From contig NC_083564.1 in NCBI RefSeq assembly GCF_019925205.1, positions 36,804,447 through 36,868,446 on the forward strand: a DNA stretch of 64,000 nt, given 5' to 3'. Position numbers and translations under genes: made by a program. Below are positions 38,997-50,332 of the stretch, piece by piece (the stretch's first letter is position 1; the number at the start of each line of letters is the position of its first letter). This DNA comes from Metopolophium dirhodum. Lineage: Eukaryota > Arthropoda > Insecta > Hemiptera > Aphididae. The notes under the pieces are model-generated. The model was not told the origin of the DNA. It made no database searches and was given only the letters and a program-made list of their open reading frames with translations.

Positions 38997-40976
38997 GGCA
39001 CCCGCAGGCAAATGCATTTTAGAAAACAAAAAAAAATTTAAAAAAATATATTATTGTAGGAATACACATAACAAAGTCTATACAAAAAATTCAACTAGTC
39101 ACATAACAAAAAAAAAAATTGAAGGAGGGTGTTGGCGCCCGCAGGCAAATGAATTTTAGAAAACAAAAAAAAATTGAAAATAAAAACTTCAAACTAAAAT
39201 GTCTAGAATCTTAAACAGAAAAAACTATTCAAAATATTTAGTTCATTAATGATGGATTATTCAAAGTGCACCAGATTTTCAATGTTCAAAAAGTATATAC
39301 AAAAAATTCAACTAGTCACATAACTAAAAAAAAATTGAAGGAGGGTGTTGGCGCCCGCAGGCAAATGCATTTTAGAAAACAAAAAAAAATTATAAAAAAA
39401 AATATTATTGTAGGAATACACATAACAAAGTCAATACAAAAAATTCAACTAGTCACATAACAAAAAAAAAAAAATTGAAGGAGGGTGTTGGCGCCCGCAG
39501 ACAAATGAATTTCAGAAAACAAAAAAAAATTTAAAAAAATATATTATTGTAGGAATACACATAACAAAGTCAATACAAAAAATTCAACTAGTCACATAAC
39601 AAAAAAAAAAAAATTGAAGGAGGGTGTTGGCGCCCGCAGACAAATGAATTTTAGAAAACAAAAAAAAATTGAAATTAAAAACTTCAAACTAAATCGTCCA
39701 GAATCTTAAACAGAAAAAAACTATTCAAAATATTTAGTTCATCAATGATGGATTATTCAAAGTGCACCAGATTTTCAATGTTCAAAATGTATATACAAAA
39801 AATTCAGTTAAAGTTACATAACAAAAAAAAAATTGAAAGAGGGTGTTGGCGCCCGCAGGCAAATGCATTTTAGAAAACAAAAAAAAATTATAAAAAAAAA
39901 TATTATTGTAGGAATACACATAACAATCTCTATACGAAAAATTCAACTAGTCACATAACTAAAAAAAAAAATTGAAGGAGGGTGTTGGCATCCGCAGGCA
40001 AATGCATTTTAGAAAACAAAAAAAAATTTAAAAAAATATATTATTGTAGGAATACACATAACAAAGTCTATACAAAAAATTCAACTAGTCACATAACAAA
40101 AAAAAAAATTGAAGGAGGGTGTTGGCGCCCGCAGGCAAATGAATTTTAGAAAACAAAAAAAAATTGAAAATAAAAACTTCAAACTAAAATGTCTAGAATC
40201 TTAAACAGAAAAAACTATTCAAAATATTTAGTTCATTAATGATGGATTATTCAAAGTGCACCAGATTTTCAATGTTCAAAAAGTATATACAAAAAATTCA
40301 ACTAGTCACATAACTAAAAAAAAATTGAAGGAGGGTGTTGGCGCCCGCAGGCAAATGCATTTTAGAAAACAAAAAAAAATTATAAAAAAAAATATTATTG
40401 TAGGAATACACATAACAAAGTCAATACAAAAAATTCAACTAGTCACATAACAAAAAAAAAAAAATTGAAGGAGGGTGTTGGCGCCCGCAGACAAATGAAT
40501 TTTAGAAAACAAAAAAAAATTTAAAAAAATATATTATTGTAGGAATACACATAACAAAGTCAATACAAAAAATTCAACTAGTCACATAACAAAAAAAAAA
40601 AAATTGAAGGAGGGTGTTGGCGCCCGCAGACAAATGAATTTTAGAAAACAAAAAAAAATTGAAATTAAAAACTTCAAACTAAATCGTCCAGAATCTTAAA
40701 CAGAAAAAAACTATTCAAAATATTTAGTTCATCAATGATGGATTATTCAAAGTGCACCAGATTTTCAATGTTCAAAATGTATATACAAAAAATTCAGTTA
40801 AAGTTACATAACAAAAAAAAAATTGAAAGAGGGTGTTGGCGCCCGCAGGCAAATGCATTTTAGAAAACAAAAAAAAATTATAAAAAAAAATATTATTGTA
40901 GGAATACACATTACAATGTCTATACAAAAAATTCAACTAGTCACATAACTAAAAAAAAAATTGAAGGAGGGTGTTG
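38997..40976 (+). repeat. 990-bp higher-order block, two copies
   Basis: From 38997 the spacing series is 137-216-140-139-219-139; from 39987 it is 137-216-140-139-219-138. Marker variants repeat too: the altered cores at 38997 (GGCACC) and 39987 (GGCATC), and the GACAAATGAATTT variants at 39490/39629 and 40480/40619. The last short monomer of the second block is of a different subtype, so five of six units correspond. Confidence 0.9.
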
Positions 40977-41620
40977 GCGCCCGCAAGCAAATGCATTTTA
41001 GAAAACAAAAAAAAATTTAAAAAAATATACTATTGTAGGAATACACATAACAAAGTCAATACAAAAAATTCAACTAGTCACATAACAAAAAAAAAAAAAT
41101 TGAAGGAGGGTGTTGGCGCCCGCAGGCAAATGCATTTTAGAAAACAAAAAAAAATTGAAATTAAAAACTTCAAACTAAATCGTCCAGAATCTTAAACAGA
41201 AAAAAACTATTCAAAATATTTAGTTCATTAATGATGGATTATTCAAAGTGCACCAGATTTTCAATGTTCAAAATGTATATACAAAAAATTCAGTTAAAGT
41301 TACATAACAAAAAAAAAATTGAAAGAGGGTGTTGGCGCCCGCAGGCAAATGCATTTTAGGAAACCAAAAAAAAATTTTGAATAAATTTAACTGTAGGAAT
41401 ACACATAACAAAGTACAAACTAAAATGCCCAGAATCTTAAACAGAAAAAACTATTAGTTCAAAATATTTAGTTCATTAAAGAATGATTTTTCATAGAGCA
41501 CCAGGTGGCCAATGTTTAAAAAATGTATACAATTTCATTACCTAAAGATAAATTCATAAAAAAAAATTGTAAAGAAGATGTGGTTGCCAGCAGGCAAATG
41601 CATTTCAGATGGCACTGGCT

Positions 41621-42260
41621 TGTCAGTGTTTAAAATATCTATATAAAAAGATCAACATAATATTTATACAAAAAAATCTACTAGAGTTCAATGAATCGAA
41701 AAAAAAAATTGTTTGAGAAACCTGGGTGAAATAACACTAAGCAAAAAAATACGATGGAAGCTAAATACTGCAATACATGTTAACTACAATCCAAAAACTA
41801 GGTATTGTTTACATTATAATAATACGAACAATTCTTATGATCAGAGGTGTATCACCGTAATATATGTAGAAGAAAATGTATAAAAATGATTGTAATTTAT
41901 AAAGGATGCAAAGAAATTAAATGAGAAAAAGGTCCTCTACGGACTCTACTATGTGATTGTTATTTATAAAGGACATAAAATAATGTTAAATTTAAAATAA
42001 TATTGTATTTGGCTGGGTCCACAGTCAGTATTAAATTACGAACTATTAAGTCTAAATGCAAATAAAAACATAGTCAAATATCTATCTACATTTTATAATT
42101 TGTTGTGGTAAAAAAATCATTAATTAATGTTGGCTGTATTTAAGTTTTTAATAACTATACTGGTACAACTCTAGCTGACAGTCTTTAAGACGTCTAGTTT
42201 CCTGTCCTATCCTCACCTTACCTCACCTAACCAAATTAATAATATTTAAATATTTTCTTT
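41621..42260. other. AT-rich stretch between array A and the inverted-repeat element
   Basis: No gene or repeat boundary is evident beyond fading similarity to the satellite tail up to about 41710. Confidence 0.45.
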
Positions 42261-42510
42261 CATTGTTATGTTTACAATATCGAATACCTTGATAGTTAGT
42301 AGGAAAAGATCATGGCAAAGCTTACGACCAGTGATGATAGTCGTCTATCATCACCATTGCTTCAACTAACCATAGGTTTACATAACTAACCTTCGTATGA
42401 CTTATTAGGAAACATTGGATAAAAAGACCCTGAGTTGCAGTTTGCTGAACTTAAGTGTTTGATTATCAATTTGATCCTTTGATTGTTGACACCTTAATCC
42501 ATGCTATGGA

Positions 42511-42718
42511 TGGAGCCCATAGATAATAACGATTTGGATAGGCCACGCTTATGCTCAATACATTTGAGGCCGCGTTCCCAGAGGGGAAGGCAATTGAGGC
42601 TCATATATATTGATGGTCGATACTCGATATAGGTATACTTTATTTGGCCTCAATTGTTCCCCTCGAAGACAGCTGATAAGACCATTATGTTCTATCTCTA
42701 TTATCTATGATGGAGCCA
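42511..42718. repeat. Nested palindrome within the left arm
   Basis: A segment at about 42511-42603 (GGAGCCCATAGATAATAAC ... GAGGGGAAGGCAATTGAGGC) is inverted at 42647-42718 (CCTCAATTGTTCCCCTCGAA ... ATTATCTATGATGGAGCC). A third, forward copy is the right arm at 44367-44448. The three copies differ by several indels and substitutions. Confidence 0.75.
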
Positions 42719-43032
42719 TACCCAGCTCACCCGTGTAAACAGTGTGGGTCTGGGCCCCATACTCTGATATTAAAAGCCCAGCCCACCTTCATATTATTCT
42801 CTATGCAAAAAGTAAATTTAAGACAAATTTGTAAATCAATGCACAGTCTCTCTATTGTACTAATATTTGTGATTTCATTAATTTTCAGTATTTTGTATTA
42901 TTAGATTGGGAAATTATAAAACAATATAATTTACACAAGACTGTGGCTAACACAATCATACTTTGATAAAATTATATGATATAAGTACCTTCTATAATTG
43001 AATTAATCGTTTTTTTTTTCGGGTACTTTATT

Positions 43033-43300
43033 GGTGGACGGCACTTGAACTACGGTCCCTCAACTTACTGAGGCAACATTGAGGAAATTAATTAAATCCT
43101 CAAACATAACTCTTAATTCAAGAGTTTGTAACTAATACAATCATAATATAATATGAGTATAGTACATTTCGTAATATTTTTTTATAATATTTACTGTTAG
43201 TGAAATATTAAGTTTGTATTTCTAATATAATATATGTTATGATATTTATGGACGACACTTGCACCATGGCCCCTCGATATAGTAATGTGGCGACCCGGCA
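43033..43300. repeat. Two diverged copies of a GGACGRCACTTG segment
   Basis: GTGGACGGCACTTGAACTAC at 43033 and ATGGACGACACTTGCACCAT at 43247 begin segments of about 45 bases that both continue into GGYCCCTC and end near GGCRAC. They lie 214 bp apart inside the inverted-repeat structure. Origin unknown. Confidence 0.5.
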
Positions 43301-44172
43301 CATCTCTTTTAGATAAATTATTAAATACTAAATCAAGTCTTCCAATTTACTAAACATTTTTATTTTGTATATAATTTGAAGAAAAATTTAAAATTGAAGA
43401 GAGACTGTGTGAATTAACAAAATTTTTGGTATGAAATGTTTATTTGAACACCTGTTATAATGTATTATATTGAACTTGAGTTAATTTTTTATAATGTACT
43501 ATAGTAAACATTTGAACATTTTTTACAATATACGTATATTATACATAGATTTAAAGTAAGATGTTTTTAGTTTTTTTTTTTGAAAGTTACCTACCTACTA
43601 CAATACAAGACACTTAATTTTTATATTTTGAAGCAATGTATGTTTTGGATTATTTAGATCTATATAAACTAAATTTCAGACCCATAGTTTAGTATTTAAA
43701 GTTTGTATGATCAAAGTCGTGGAACCAGATTTTATCAGACTCTACTAGAATGTTGTAGTTAAATTAAACTATAATAAGTATGTGGAATAACAGTACCTAA
43801 CCTTCTATGATAATTTGTTATGAATATAATATTTTAAGTAATAGCTCAAATTTAGCACTTTTACGGTACTTAATACATTTTCCTAATATTTTAACAGAAA
43901 TTATGGAGCTAAAAATATAGAAATACCTATATTATGTCACGGTCCATATAGTTCATATTTTTGTTTCATTTATAATAATAATGCTTTTTAATATACTTTT
44001 TCATAAATTAATATTAATTACAGTTGATAAATAACGTATTTTTTTTGGGAGATCCCTATTACCACAACACCGTTACCAATATTCGTTTTTTTGGGGTTAG
44101 TTAATATAATTGCATGTTTTCATGATTTCTTCGTATTTATGATTATTTTCTTAAAATGTTTTTATATTTTCG

Positions 44173-44198
44173 GTTAGGTTAGGTTAACCTAACCTAAC
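44173..44198. repeat. Perfect palindrome of telomere-type TTAGG units
   Basis: GTTAGGTTAGGTT is followed immediately by its exact inverse AACCTAACCTAAC. The unit TTAGG is the insect telomere repeat. Being only 26 bp, it is a short head-to-head motif rather than a telomere remnant proven by length. Confidence 0.8.
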
Positions 44199-44203
44199 TA
44201 AGA

Positions 44204-44330
44204 GGATGTCAGATTTTTAGCGCACCATTTATTTCTCTCTCTGACCCAATCATTTTAGTGTTTTCTTAATCGTACATTTGGTATGGTACGCGTGGGTCAA
44301 AGATGGAAAACAAATAGTGCGCTGACATCC
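44204..44330. mobile_element. Small inverted-repeat element, 127 bp
   Basis: The left end GGATGTCAG..GCGCACCATTTATTT..TCTCTGACCCA matches the inverted right end GGATGTCAGCGCACTATTTG..TCTTTGACCCA over about 40 bases, with about seven extra bases on the left. It looks like a small MITE. No clear target duplication is visible; it sits just inside the right arm of the larger inverted-repeat structure. Confidence 0.6.
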
Positions 44331-44695
44331 CAACCGACAGCAAGTTTACACGAGTGAGCTGGGCATGGCTCCATCATAGATAATAAAGATATGGATAGGA
44401 CATAATGGTCTTATAAGCGGTCTTCGAGGGGAACCATAAATTGAGGCCAAATAAAGGATCAACTTGATAATCAAACACTTAAGTTCGGCAACCTGAAACT
44501 CAGGATCTTTTTATTCAAAGTGTCCTAATGAGTCATAAGAAGGTTGGTTAGGTAAACCTATATGGTTAGTTGAAGCCAAAGAGTCAATAGGGCCTTTGCA
44601 ATTCAAGATCTTTTCCTACGTATTCGGCATTGTTAACATAACTATTCTACCTTTACACTTTTTCTTCCCCCGTCTCTCACAGCTACATACAGGTT

Positions 44696-45000
44696 CAGCC
44701 ACTCTCATTCCACACCTCCATATGATCGGTATTCTGTCTATCCATCTCTTCTTCAGTCTTCTCGTCCATCATTTCTCCCCTAAATTAACTTCTATAGCCA
44801 CTCTCACTATCTCTTATCATACAGTGACCGAACCACCTAAACCTATTCTCTTTTGTTTTCACTACAATATGTACACTACCCTACACTACCCTTAATTAAT
44901 TAATTTCTTATTCTATCCTCTTTTGTACCTTAACACCTTACTTATTATTCTCATATCTGCTACTCTCACTCCACTTACCTACCCTAACCTTACATTTCTT
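44696..45000 (-). pseudogene. Decayed LINE reverse-transcriptase C-terminus
   Basis: Read on the minus strand the sequence yields KENRFRWFGHCMIRDSESGY followed by a stop and then EEEMDRQNTDHMEVWNESG. The RFRWFGH motif and the spacing to a final D(x)M(E)V(x)G segment match the conserved tail of many insect non-LTR retrotransposon ORF2 proteins (consensus RLRWFGHVxRR...DMxxxG). Upstream, VRVADMRIISKVLRYKRG and KRIE..IN..RVV resemble the usual AEMRMLRW...RIRNE segment. Several stops and frameshifts make it non-functional. The CT-rich plus strand here (to about 45115) is the antisense of this relic. Confidence 0.65.
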
Positions 45001-45331
45001 TTTCATCTTTCCCTTTCATACACCAAACATTCTGAAATCCTGTTGACCCATTTCCTTATCGTCGCCATATCACACACTTCCTAATTCCTATTCACTCAGT
45101 CTCTAGTTACCTACAAGTCATCGTACTTGATAATTGGTGAAAATATTTAAATATCATTGAGCGAATTCCCTACTCGAAAGAATTGCTTAAAAAAATATCA
45201 CACCTCACCAATTTTCTAATTTTGAACACGACTTTATTGATAGCCCGAATAGTGTTATACCAGTATAGTTACAATACAAATATTGAACATTTTCGGGCAA
45301 TACATCCCCTGATCAATTAATTATAATAAAA

Positions 45332-46140
45332 AAGTTCATTAAAGATAAGGATTATTCAAGGGTACCCGATAGTCAATGTTTAAAAAGTTTGGCTAGAGGT
45401 TAAATCATAAAAAAAAAATTGAAGAGGGTGTTGGCGCCCGCAGGCAAATGCATTTTAGGAAACCAAAAAAAAATGTTGAATAAATTTAACTGTAGGAATA
45501 CACATTACAAAGTACAAACTAAAATGCCCAGAATCTAAACAGAAAAACTATTCAAAATATTTAGTTCATTAAAGAATGATCATTCATAGGGCATCAAGTT
45601 ATCAATTTTCAAGTCAATACAAAATATTAAACTAGAGTTACATTATTAAAAAAAAAAATTGAAGGAGGGTGTTGGCGCCCGCAGGCAAATGCATTTTAGG
45701 AAACCAAAAAAAAATTTTGAAAAAAATTAACTGTAGGAATACACATTACAAAGTACAAACTAAAATGCCCAGAATCTTAAACAGAAAAAACTATTTAAAA
45801 TATTTATTTCATTAAACAAGGATTATTCAAGAAGTACTAGATTGTCAATGTTTAAAATATTTGGCTAGAGGTTAAATCCTAAAAATAAATTGAAGGAGAA
45901 TGTTGGCGCCCGCAGGCAAATGCATTTTAGGAAACCAAAAAAAAATTTTGAATAAATTTAACTGTAGGAATACACATAACAAAGTACAAACTAAAATGCC
46001 CAGAATCTTAAACAGAAAAAACTATTAGTTCAAAATATTTAGTTCATTAAAGAATGATTATTCATAGGGCACCAAGTTATCAATTTTCAATTCAATACAA
46101 AATATTCAACTAGAGTTACAATACTAAAAAAAAAAATTAT
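45332..46140 (+). repeat. Satellite block B, long monomers only
   Basis: Three cores (GGCGCC at 45433, 45674, 45905; spacing 241 and 231 bp) with the same GTTGGCGCCCGCAGGCAAAT sequence as array A. The monomers keep both the TTTAACTGTAGGAATACACA segment and the CCCAGAATCT..AAACAGAAAAA segment, so they look like the complete ancestral unit. The first partial unit (45332-45430) is nearly identical to the left edge of array A (36210-36300), including GGATTATTCAAGGGTACCCG. The block ends in diverged A-rich sequence. Confidence 0.93.
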
Positions 46141-48700
46141 ATATACAAAAAAAACCTACTGAGAATTTAACGAAAACTAAAACTATCGTGACGGAACTGA
46201 ATTACGAAGAACGTATAAAATAATCGTCACCAAGTGATAGGTATAATCTGCTATGTACTTACAAATCATATTAAATAACATTAATCATTATGTATTTTCT
46301 TATTTTGTTAGGTAGGTATAAAAACCTACCTTCCTCCTACTTATAAAAGCATTACCTAATCATTGATTTTAAATTTTAAAAATTATTCTACTATAACAAT
46401 AAATTAACAGTTGTAGGCAAAGTATTATAATTTAAGGTATTTTTCATAATTTTTGCACACCTATAAAAACTGGATTTTAAAAATTACTCTACGTCTAGCG
46501 GTTATATAAGTTTGTCTGACAATAAATATTTACATTAGGTCTACCGCGTCAACAGAGTAGTAGGACAAAACTTACGTAATTATTTATTCTTCCGGCGAAA
46601 CGCGATCCCTTTGAGTGTATAATATTGTCTAGTGTCAGAGCTGTGCGTCTCCGTCAAGGAATATGCAGCGCACGTCTTCATAATATATCCGATCCAAAAG
46701 TTCAGTCTGGAAGTATTGAGATTAATGACATTTATAAAAATAGGTACCTAGCTTAATAACCAGAATGGAACGAAATATGTGAGTACGTATTGGAATCGCT
46801 GTTCGTCTCAAACGATTGTCATTTGCCATAGATTATTTATAATTATAACCTCACCGTCCTAATCATAGAAAATATATATATGGTCCTAACCGATGGATGA
46901 TGGATATTTTACATTATCTTCAAAAAAACATTTATTTGTTTCTACTAGACGCAAATGCGGTAAATTGAATTCAAATTTATAATATAGATAACGGTTTTTT
47001 TACTTGGTAACCATTTATTTATTACTTGGTTTATAAACAAATTCTAATTGATATAAAATAGTAATTATATAAAAATAGTTTTATTGATCCCAATATTTAA
47101 AAATAATGTTTCAAATAAAATAATAAAAAAAAATTAAGAAATACCTATTAATTAATATGTATTACCTAAATAACAAAATAACTAAATAAATTCGTGTTTT
47201 TTTTAAACATTTTCACGTCCCCCCCCCCCTCTCCCCTTACGAAATTGTGTCACTCCTCCTTAGAGTGGTGCGCCCCTTAGGTTAAGAGCCCTTGAAATAG
47301 TGCATGTTAAAAAATCAGCCATATCCTCTGCCCCCACCCCTTGACAAAATCATTTGACTCATTTAGCTACTTTATATGAATTAAGAACGATACATTAAAC
47401 GTACAAAACTGTACCTACCTACATAATAGTTATCAAACTATTAACCCATCAATAATATTATATTTTTTATTGTGTACACTAATCGATTGGTATATATAAA
47501 ATAACATTAAGTTATAAATAGGACGTGGATTTAAATGCATTAAAAATAAGAAAAATGCCTTAAAAATACGATTTAATGCACTTATATTACAAAGCTTAAT
47601 AAAATGGCCAGAAAAATTAAAAGTCCAATTTAAACGAATATAAAATAGAATTTAGATAAGTGTATAGGTAGTGTATTCGTTATATTTTGAGTTTCATTAT
47701 AGCACATCAGTCGATCAGATGCTATTTAATATTTTAAAATAAAAAAAATCGACAGTAATTCCATATTGGCAAGTATTGTTTTCTATAACTGAAGACTGAA
47801 GTATCGAACATAATGGGTACGTAAAAAAATATAAATATAAGAAAAAAAATTACCTTTATATAATTCGTTTTGTATTTTGATAATTTATACATGGATATAT
47901 TATTATTACTAATAATTATAGTAGTTGTGTTTGTTTTATTTCATTAATTTATTTAGTACTATACCAATAAATTATATATTAATTAATAATTTTTAAAACA
48001 TTGTGTTCAAAAAAATAAAAAAAAAAATGTGATTTTAATTAGAGTCTTGTAATGTACCTACCTATATTTAAAAAATAAATAATTATAATAATAACTGTTG
48101 AACTTTTAGGGACATAATAGGTAACACATTCGTGTATGTAGTATTACACTATTTATATAGGTATATTTATATACCTATACGAGTATATGAGTAGGTATAT
48201 TATTCATATGTGCGCACATGTCAGGATAGGCAGTTTACCATTCCGTGAATATACTTTTATGTGTACATGATTATACATCCCTAATCCCTATGATATAGAA
48301 TATAGATATTAGGTGAACAATAGAAGTTAAGTATGTGACACTAAATTAATAGTTACATATAACTTATAACGTTGTATTTGGAAAAAAAATTACCAGTTAT
48401 TAATTAAAATTGTATCTTATGACTATTATCAGTTATAAGTCATAACATATATTTCTATAAATTAAACCAAAATATTTATATATTTATATTAAGTACCCTG
48501 TATAGGTATGCACCTATTAATTATAATTATTCTACAAACAGGGACTGGAAAAACGACGACGGCGTTTATATCTCGCGTATTTTATACATTTCTAGTCCGG
48601 AACTAAAATATGCGCCTACAACACTTGGATAGCACATTTTTCGTGACATTAAATATTTTTTTTAAGTCTTAAAAGTAAATTTAAGCCCCAAAAGAATATC
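46141..48700. other. AT-rich stretch with one exon-like island
   Basis: Mostly AT-rich. A 13-base C run at about 47219-47231 starts a CT-rich patch (to 47340) that may be a degraded hAT-type fragment. A GC-richer island at about 46545-46700 has an exon-like segment on the minus strand (described separately). No other feature was supported. Confidence 0.4.
46576..46628 (-). other. Exon-like island 1 (unidentified)
   Basis: A 53-base segment between an acceptor-like CTGACACTAG and a canonical donor GTAAGTTTTG. Read in phase 0 it gives TILYTQRDRVSPEE and a stop, so it could be a terminal exon; another frame (NIIHSKGSRFAGRINNY) is open through to the donor. The peptide is not recognised. Confidence 0.15.
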
Positions 48701-48713
48701 AAAACAAACTTAC

Positions 48714-48796
48714 TTTATTATCGACTCCTTCGGCGGAATCCGTGACGTGTGTGAACTGCGACGTCCATGAGGAAACGCTCCAGAATACAGCCAGAA
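48714..48796 (-). other. Exon-like island 2 (unidentified)
   Basis: An 83-base GC-richer segment lies between an acceptor-like ATATTCTAAG and the strong donor AAA|GTAAGTTTG. In the phase that begins with two leftover bases it reads LAVFWSVSSWTSQFTHVTD and SAEGVDNK without a stop. Its downstream flank GTAAGTTTGTTTTGATATT resembles that of island 3. No family recognised. Confidence 0.2.
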
Positions 48797-49318
48797 CTTA
48801 GAATATTGTGATTTATGAAAAATAAAATTATACGAAACGCAGTAAGTTTTTTGCTCATATCTTCTTTGCTTATTGAAATTTTAGAATTTTTAATCGACTG
48901 TGTCTTCTGCAACGACTTTGAGATTTGCCATAGATTAAATAAATAAATGATAGATATTATACTAGGTACATCGATATGATGAATCCACGGATATAATATA
49001 ATGCAACTTTTTATATCAAAGAGTTCCGTGTTAAGGAATAATTTGTTCATTGAAATTTGATATGACAATAAACCAAAATAGTTTATAATTTTGATTATAA
49101 TAATATGATATGGGTATTATTTAAATTATTATTTTCGTTTACCAATTTAATTATTGATTAAGGTGGTGAATAGATATCAGAAGCACAAGAATATTTTTTT
49201 AAGAGCATATTGTATTTTATGAATTATTAAATAAAAATGTGATTACTGGATTTTAGAGTTAACATAAAGCCATAAACGTATACAATAAATTCATCAAATA
49301 CTATAATACCAACTATAT

Positions 49319-49382
49319 TTTTACAATGATGTGTGTGTTTTTTTTTTTTAATATTTTTAATTATTATTTCTTGGTGTCTGTG
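49319..49382. repeat. Short copy of the ACAATGATGTGTGT-(T)n dispersed repeat
   Basis: TTTTACAATGATGTGTGTG followed by a T-run and TGGTGTCTGTG resembles 51810-51860 (TTTTACAATGATGTGTGTTT, T-run, TTGTGTCCGTC). This is probably an end fragment of the same repeat family. Confidence 0.5.
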
Positions 49383-50332
49383 TAAACGATAAGTATTCGT
49401 AATAAAGATTCAATTTTCATATATAATATTATATTATAGGCACTCAGTATGTAATCATATGTTTATTTTTAGTTTAATTTAATTGTAGGTATTTAGTAAA
49501 TAATAATAGGTATACGAAATTGTTTTTTCGAATAGCAATTTATTGTTTGTATTAGTACCTACACCATAATAGGGAACTAAAATTTTGTAAATGATGTACA
49601 AATGTATTTTTGGTGTTTTAAGGCTGCTGTAAGATCAATTTATGAGAATCCTTGCATTGAATTGTTAGGATTATTTGATATGAATAATTATTTTATTACA
49701 TATTGATAAGTGGATCAGAAACTATATTTACACTGAATGTTAATAGTAAAAAGCTATTAAAAAATCTAATATTTGTATTTATTTGTTAATAATAATTAAG
49801 ACTTAAATATTAGCAGTAATCTTGTTCCTTTCACAAAATGTTTTTTAATTATTTTTAATTTAATTTACATTTATCCCAAAGTGATCTCTGAATAATCATT
49901 CAATGATGAATTTAATAGTTACATTCTCGGTTACATTAATTGGATTATAAATTAAAATAAACTACAGTTTCCAGCTTCTACTACAACATTATTTTATATT
50001 TTATTTTATGTTTTTAATTTTTTAAACGCAATCTGCACCTTGTGTTGGTGATTTTACACATACTATAATAAAATTGATACTAGTGATGAGTAGGTAAGTA
50101 CCTTGTTTTTTAATCAAATTATTTACACGATTATTAACTAAAAAAATATCTATGAAGTATAAACATCCGCATTTCCATTAACTATAAATTCATAATTGTA
50201 TGAGTTATACATGTTACATATATATTTCGAAAAAACTATTTAAAAAAACAAGAATAATTCTCTATTTTACGCCTAATTTAAGTCTAAAAAGTAAACGTAA
50301 TATAGTAGGTAATAATATGAAAACAAACTTAC

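Larger units (their letters stand above)
36085..41620 (+). repeat. Satellite array A with higher-order structure
   Basis: Thirty-one copies of a core (GGAGGGTGTTGGCGCCCGCA, then GGCAAATGCATTTTAG) were counted. The GGCGCC positions are at 36306, 36523, 36661, 36800, 37019, 37157, 37294, 37513, 37652, 37868, 38006, 38145, 38364, 38502, 38639, 38858, 38997, 39134, 39350, 39490, 39629, 39848, 39987, 40124, 40340, 40480, 40619, 40838, 40976, 41115 and 41334. Spacing is either 137-140 or 216-219 bp, mostly in the order long-short-short, about 496 bp. Spacers are A-rich. The outer edges (36085-36300, 41340-41620) carry longer, more diverged monomers that match array B. Short frames inside are repeat artefacts. 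No transposon ends or genes lie within the array. Confidence 0.97.
42265..44645. mobile_element. Large inverted-repeat (foldback-like) structure
   Basis: The left arm (about 42265-42745) is inverted at the right (about 44345-44645). Matching blocks include GTTATGTTTACAATATCGAA with the inverted GTTATGTTAACAATGCCGAA, TAGGAAAAGATC, CTTCAACTAACCATA-GGTTTAC, CTTAAGTGTTTGATTATCAA, TTTATTTGGCCTCAATT and TCTATGATGGAGCCATRCCC. The left arm carries about 160 extra bases. The 1.6-kb interior is AT-rich without a recognisable gene and includes two diverged copies of a GGACGRCACTTG..GGYCCCTC segment (43034, 43249). No clean target duplication was found at the outer ends, so it may be a foldback element, a long-TIR DNA transposon remnant or a local inverted duplication. 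Confidence 0.7.

Noticed and set aside
36439..41195. Recurrent 60-75 residue frames (for example MHQIFNVQKVYTKNS) in the satellite
   Set aside because: They recur only because the satellite monomers recur, start at arbitrary ATGs and are rich in Lys/Asn from A-runs.
44596..44895. A 99-codon plus-strand frame (Leu/His/Thr-rich)
   Set aside because: It is the antisense of the LINE relic; the minus strand carries the recognisable motifs.
36085..46140. CRISPR array or centromere
   Set aside because: The spacers are not unique and the genome is eukaryotic, so not CRISPR. Aphid chromosomes are holocentric, so a satellite here gives no support for a point centromere.
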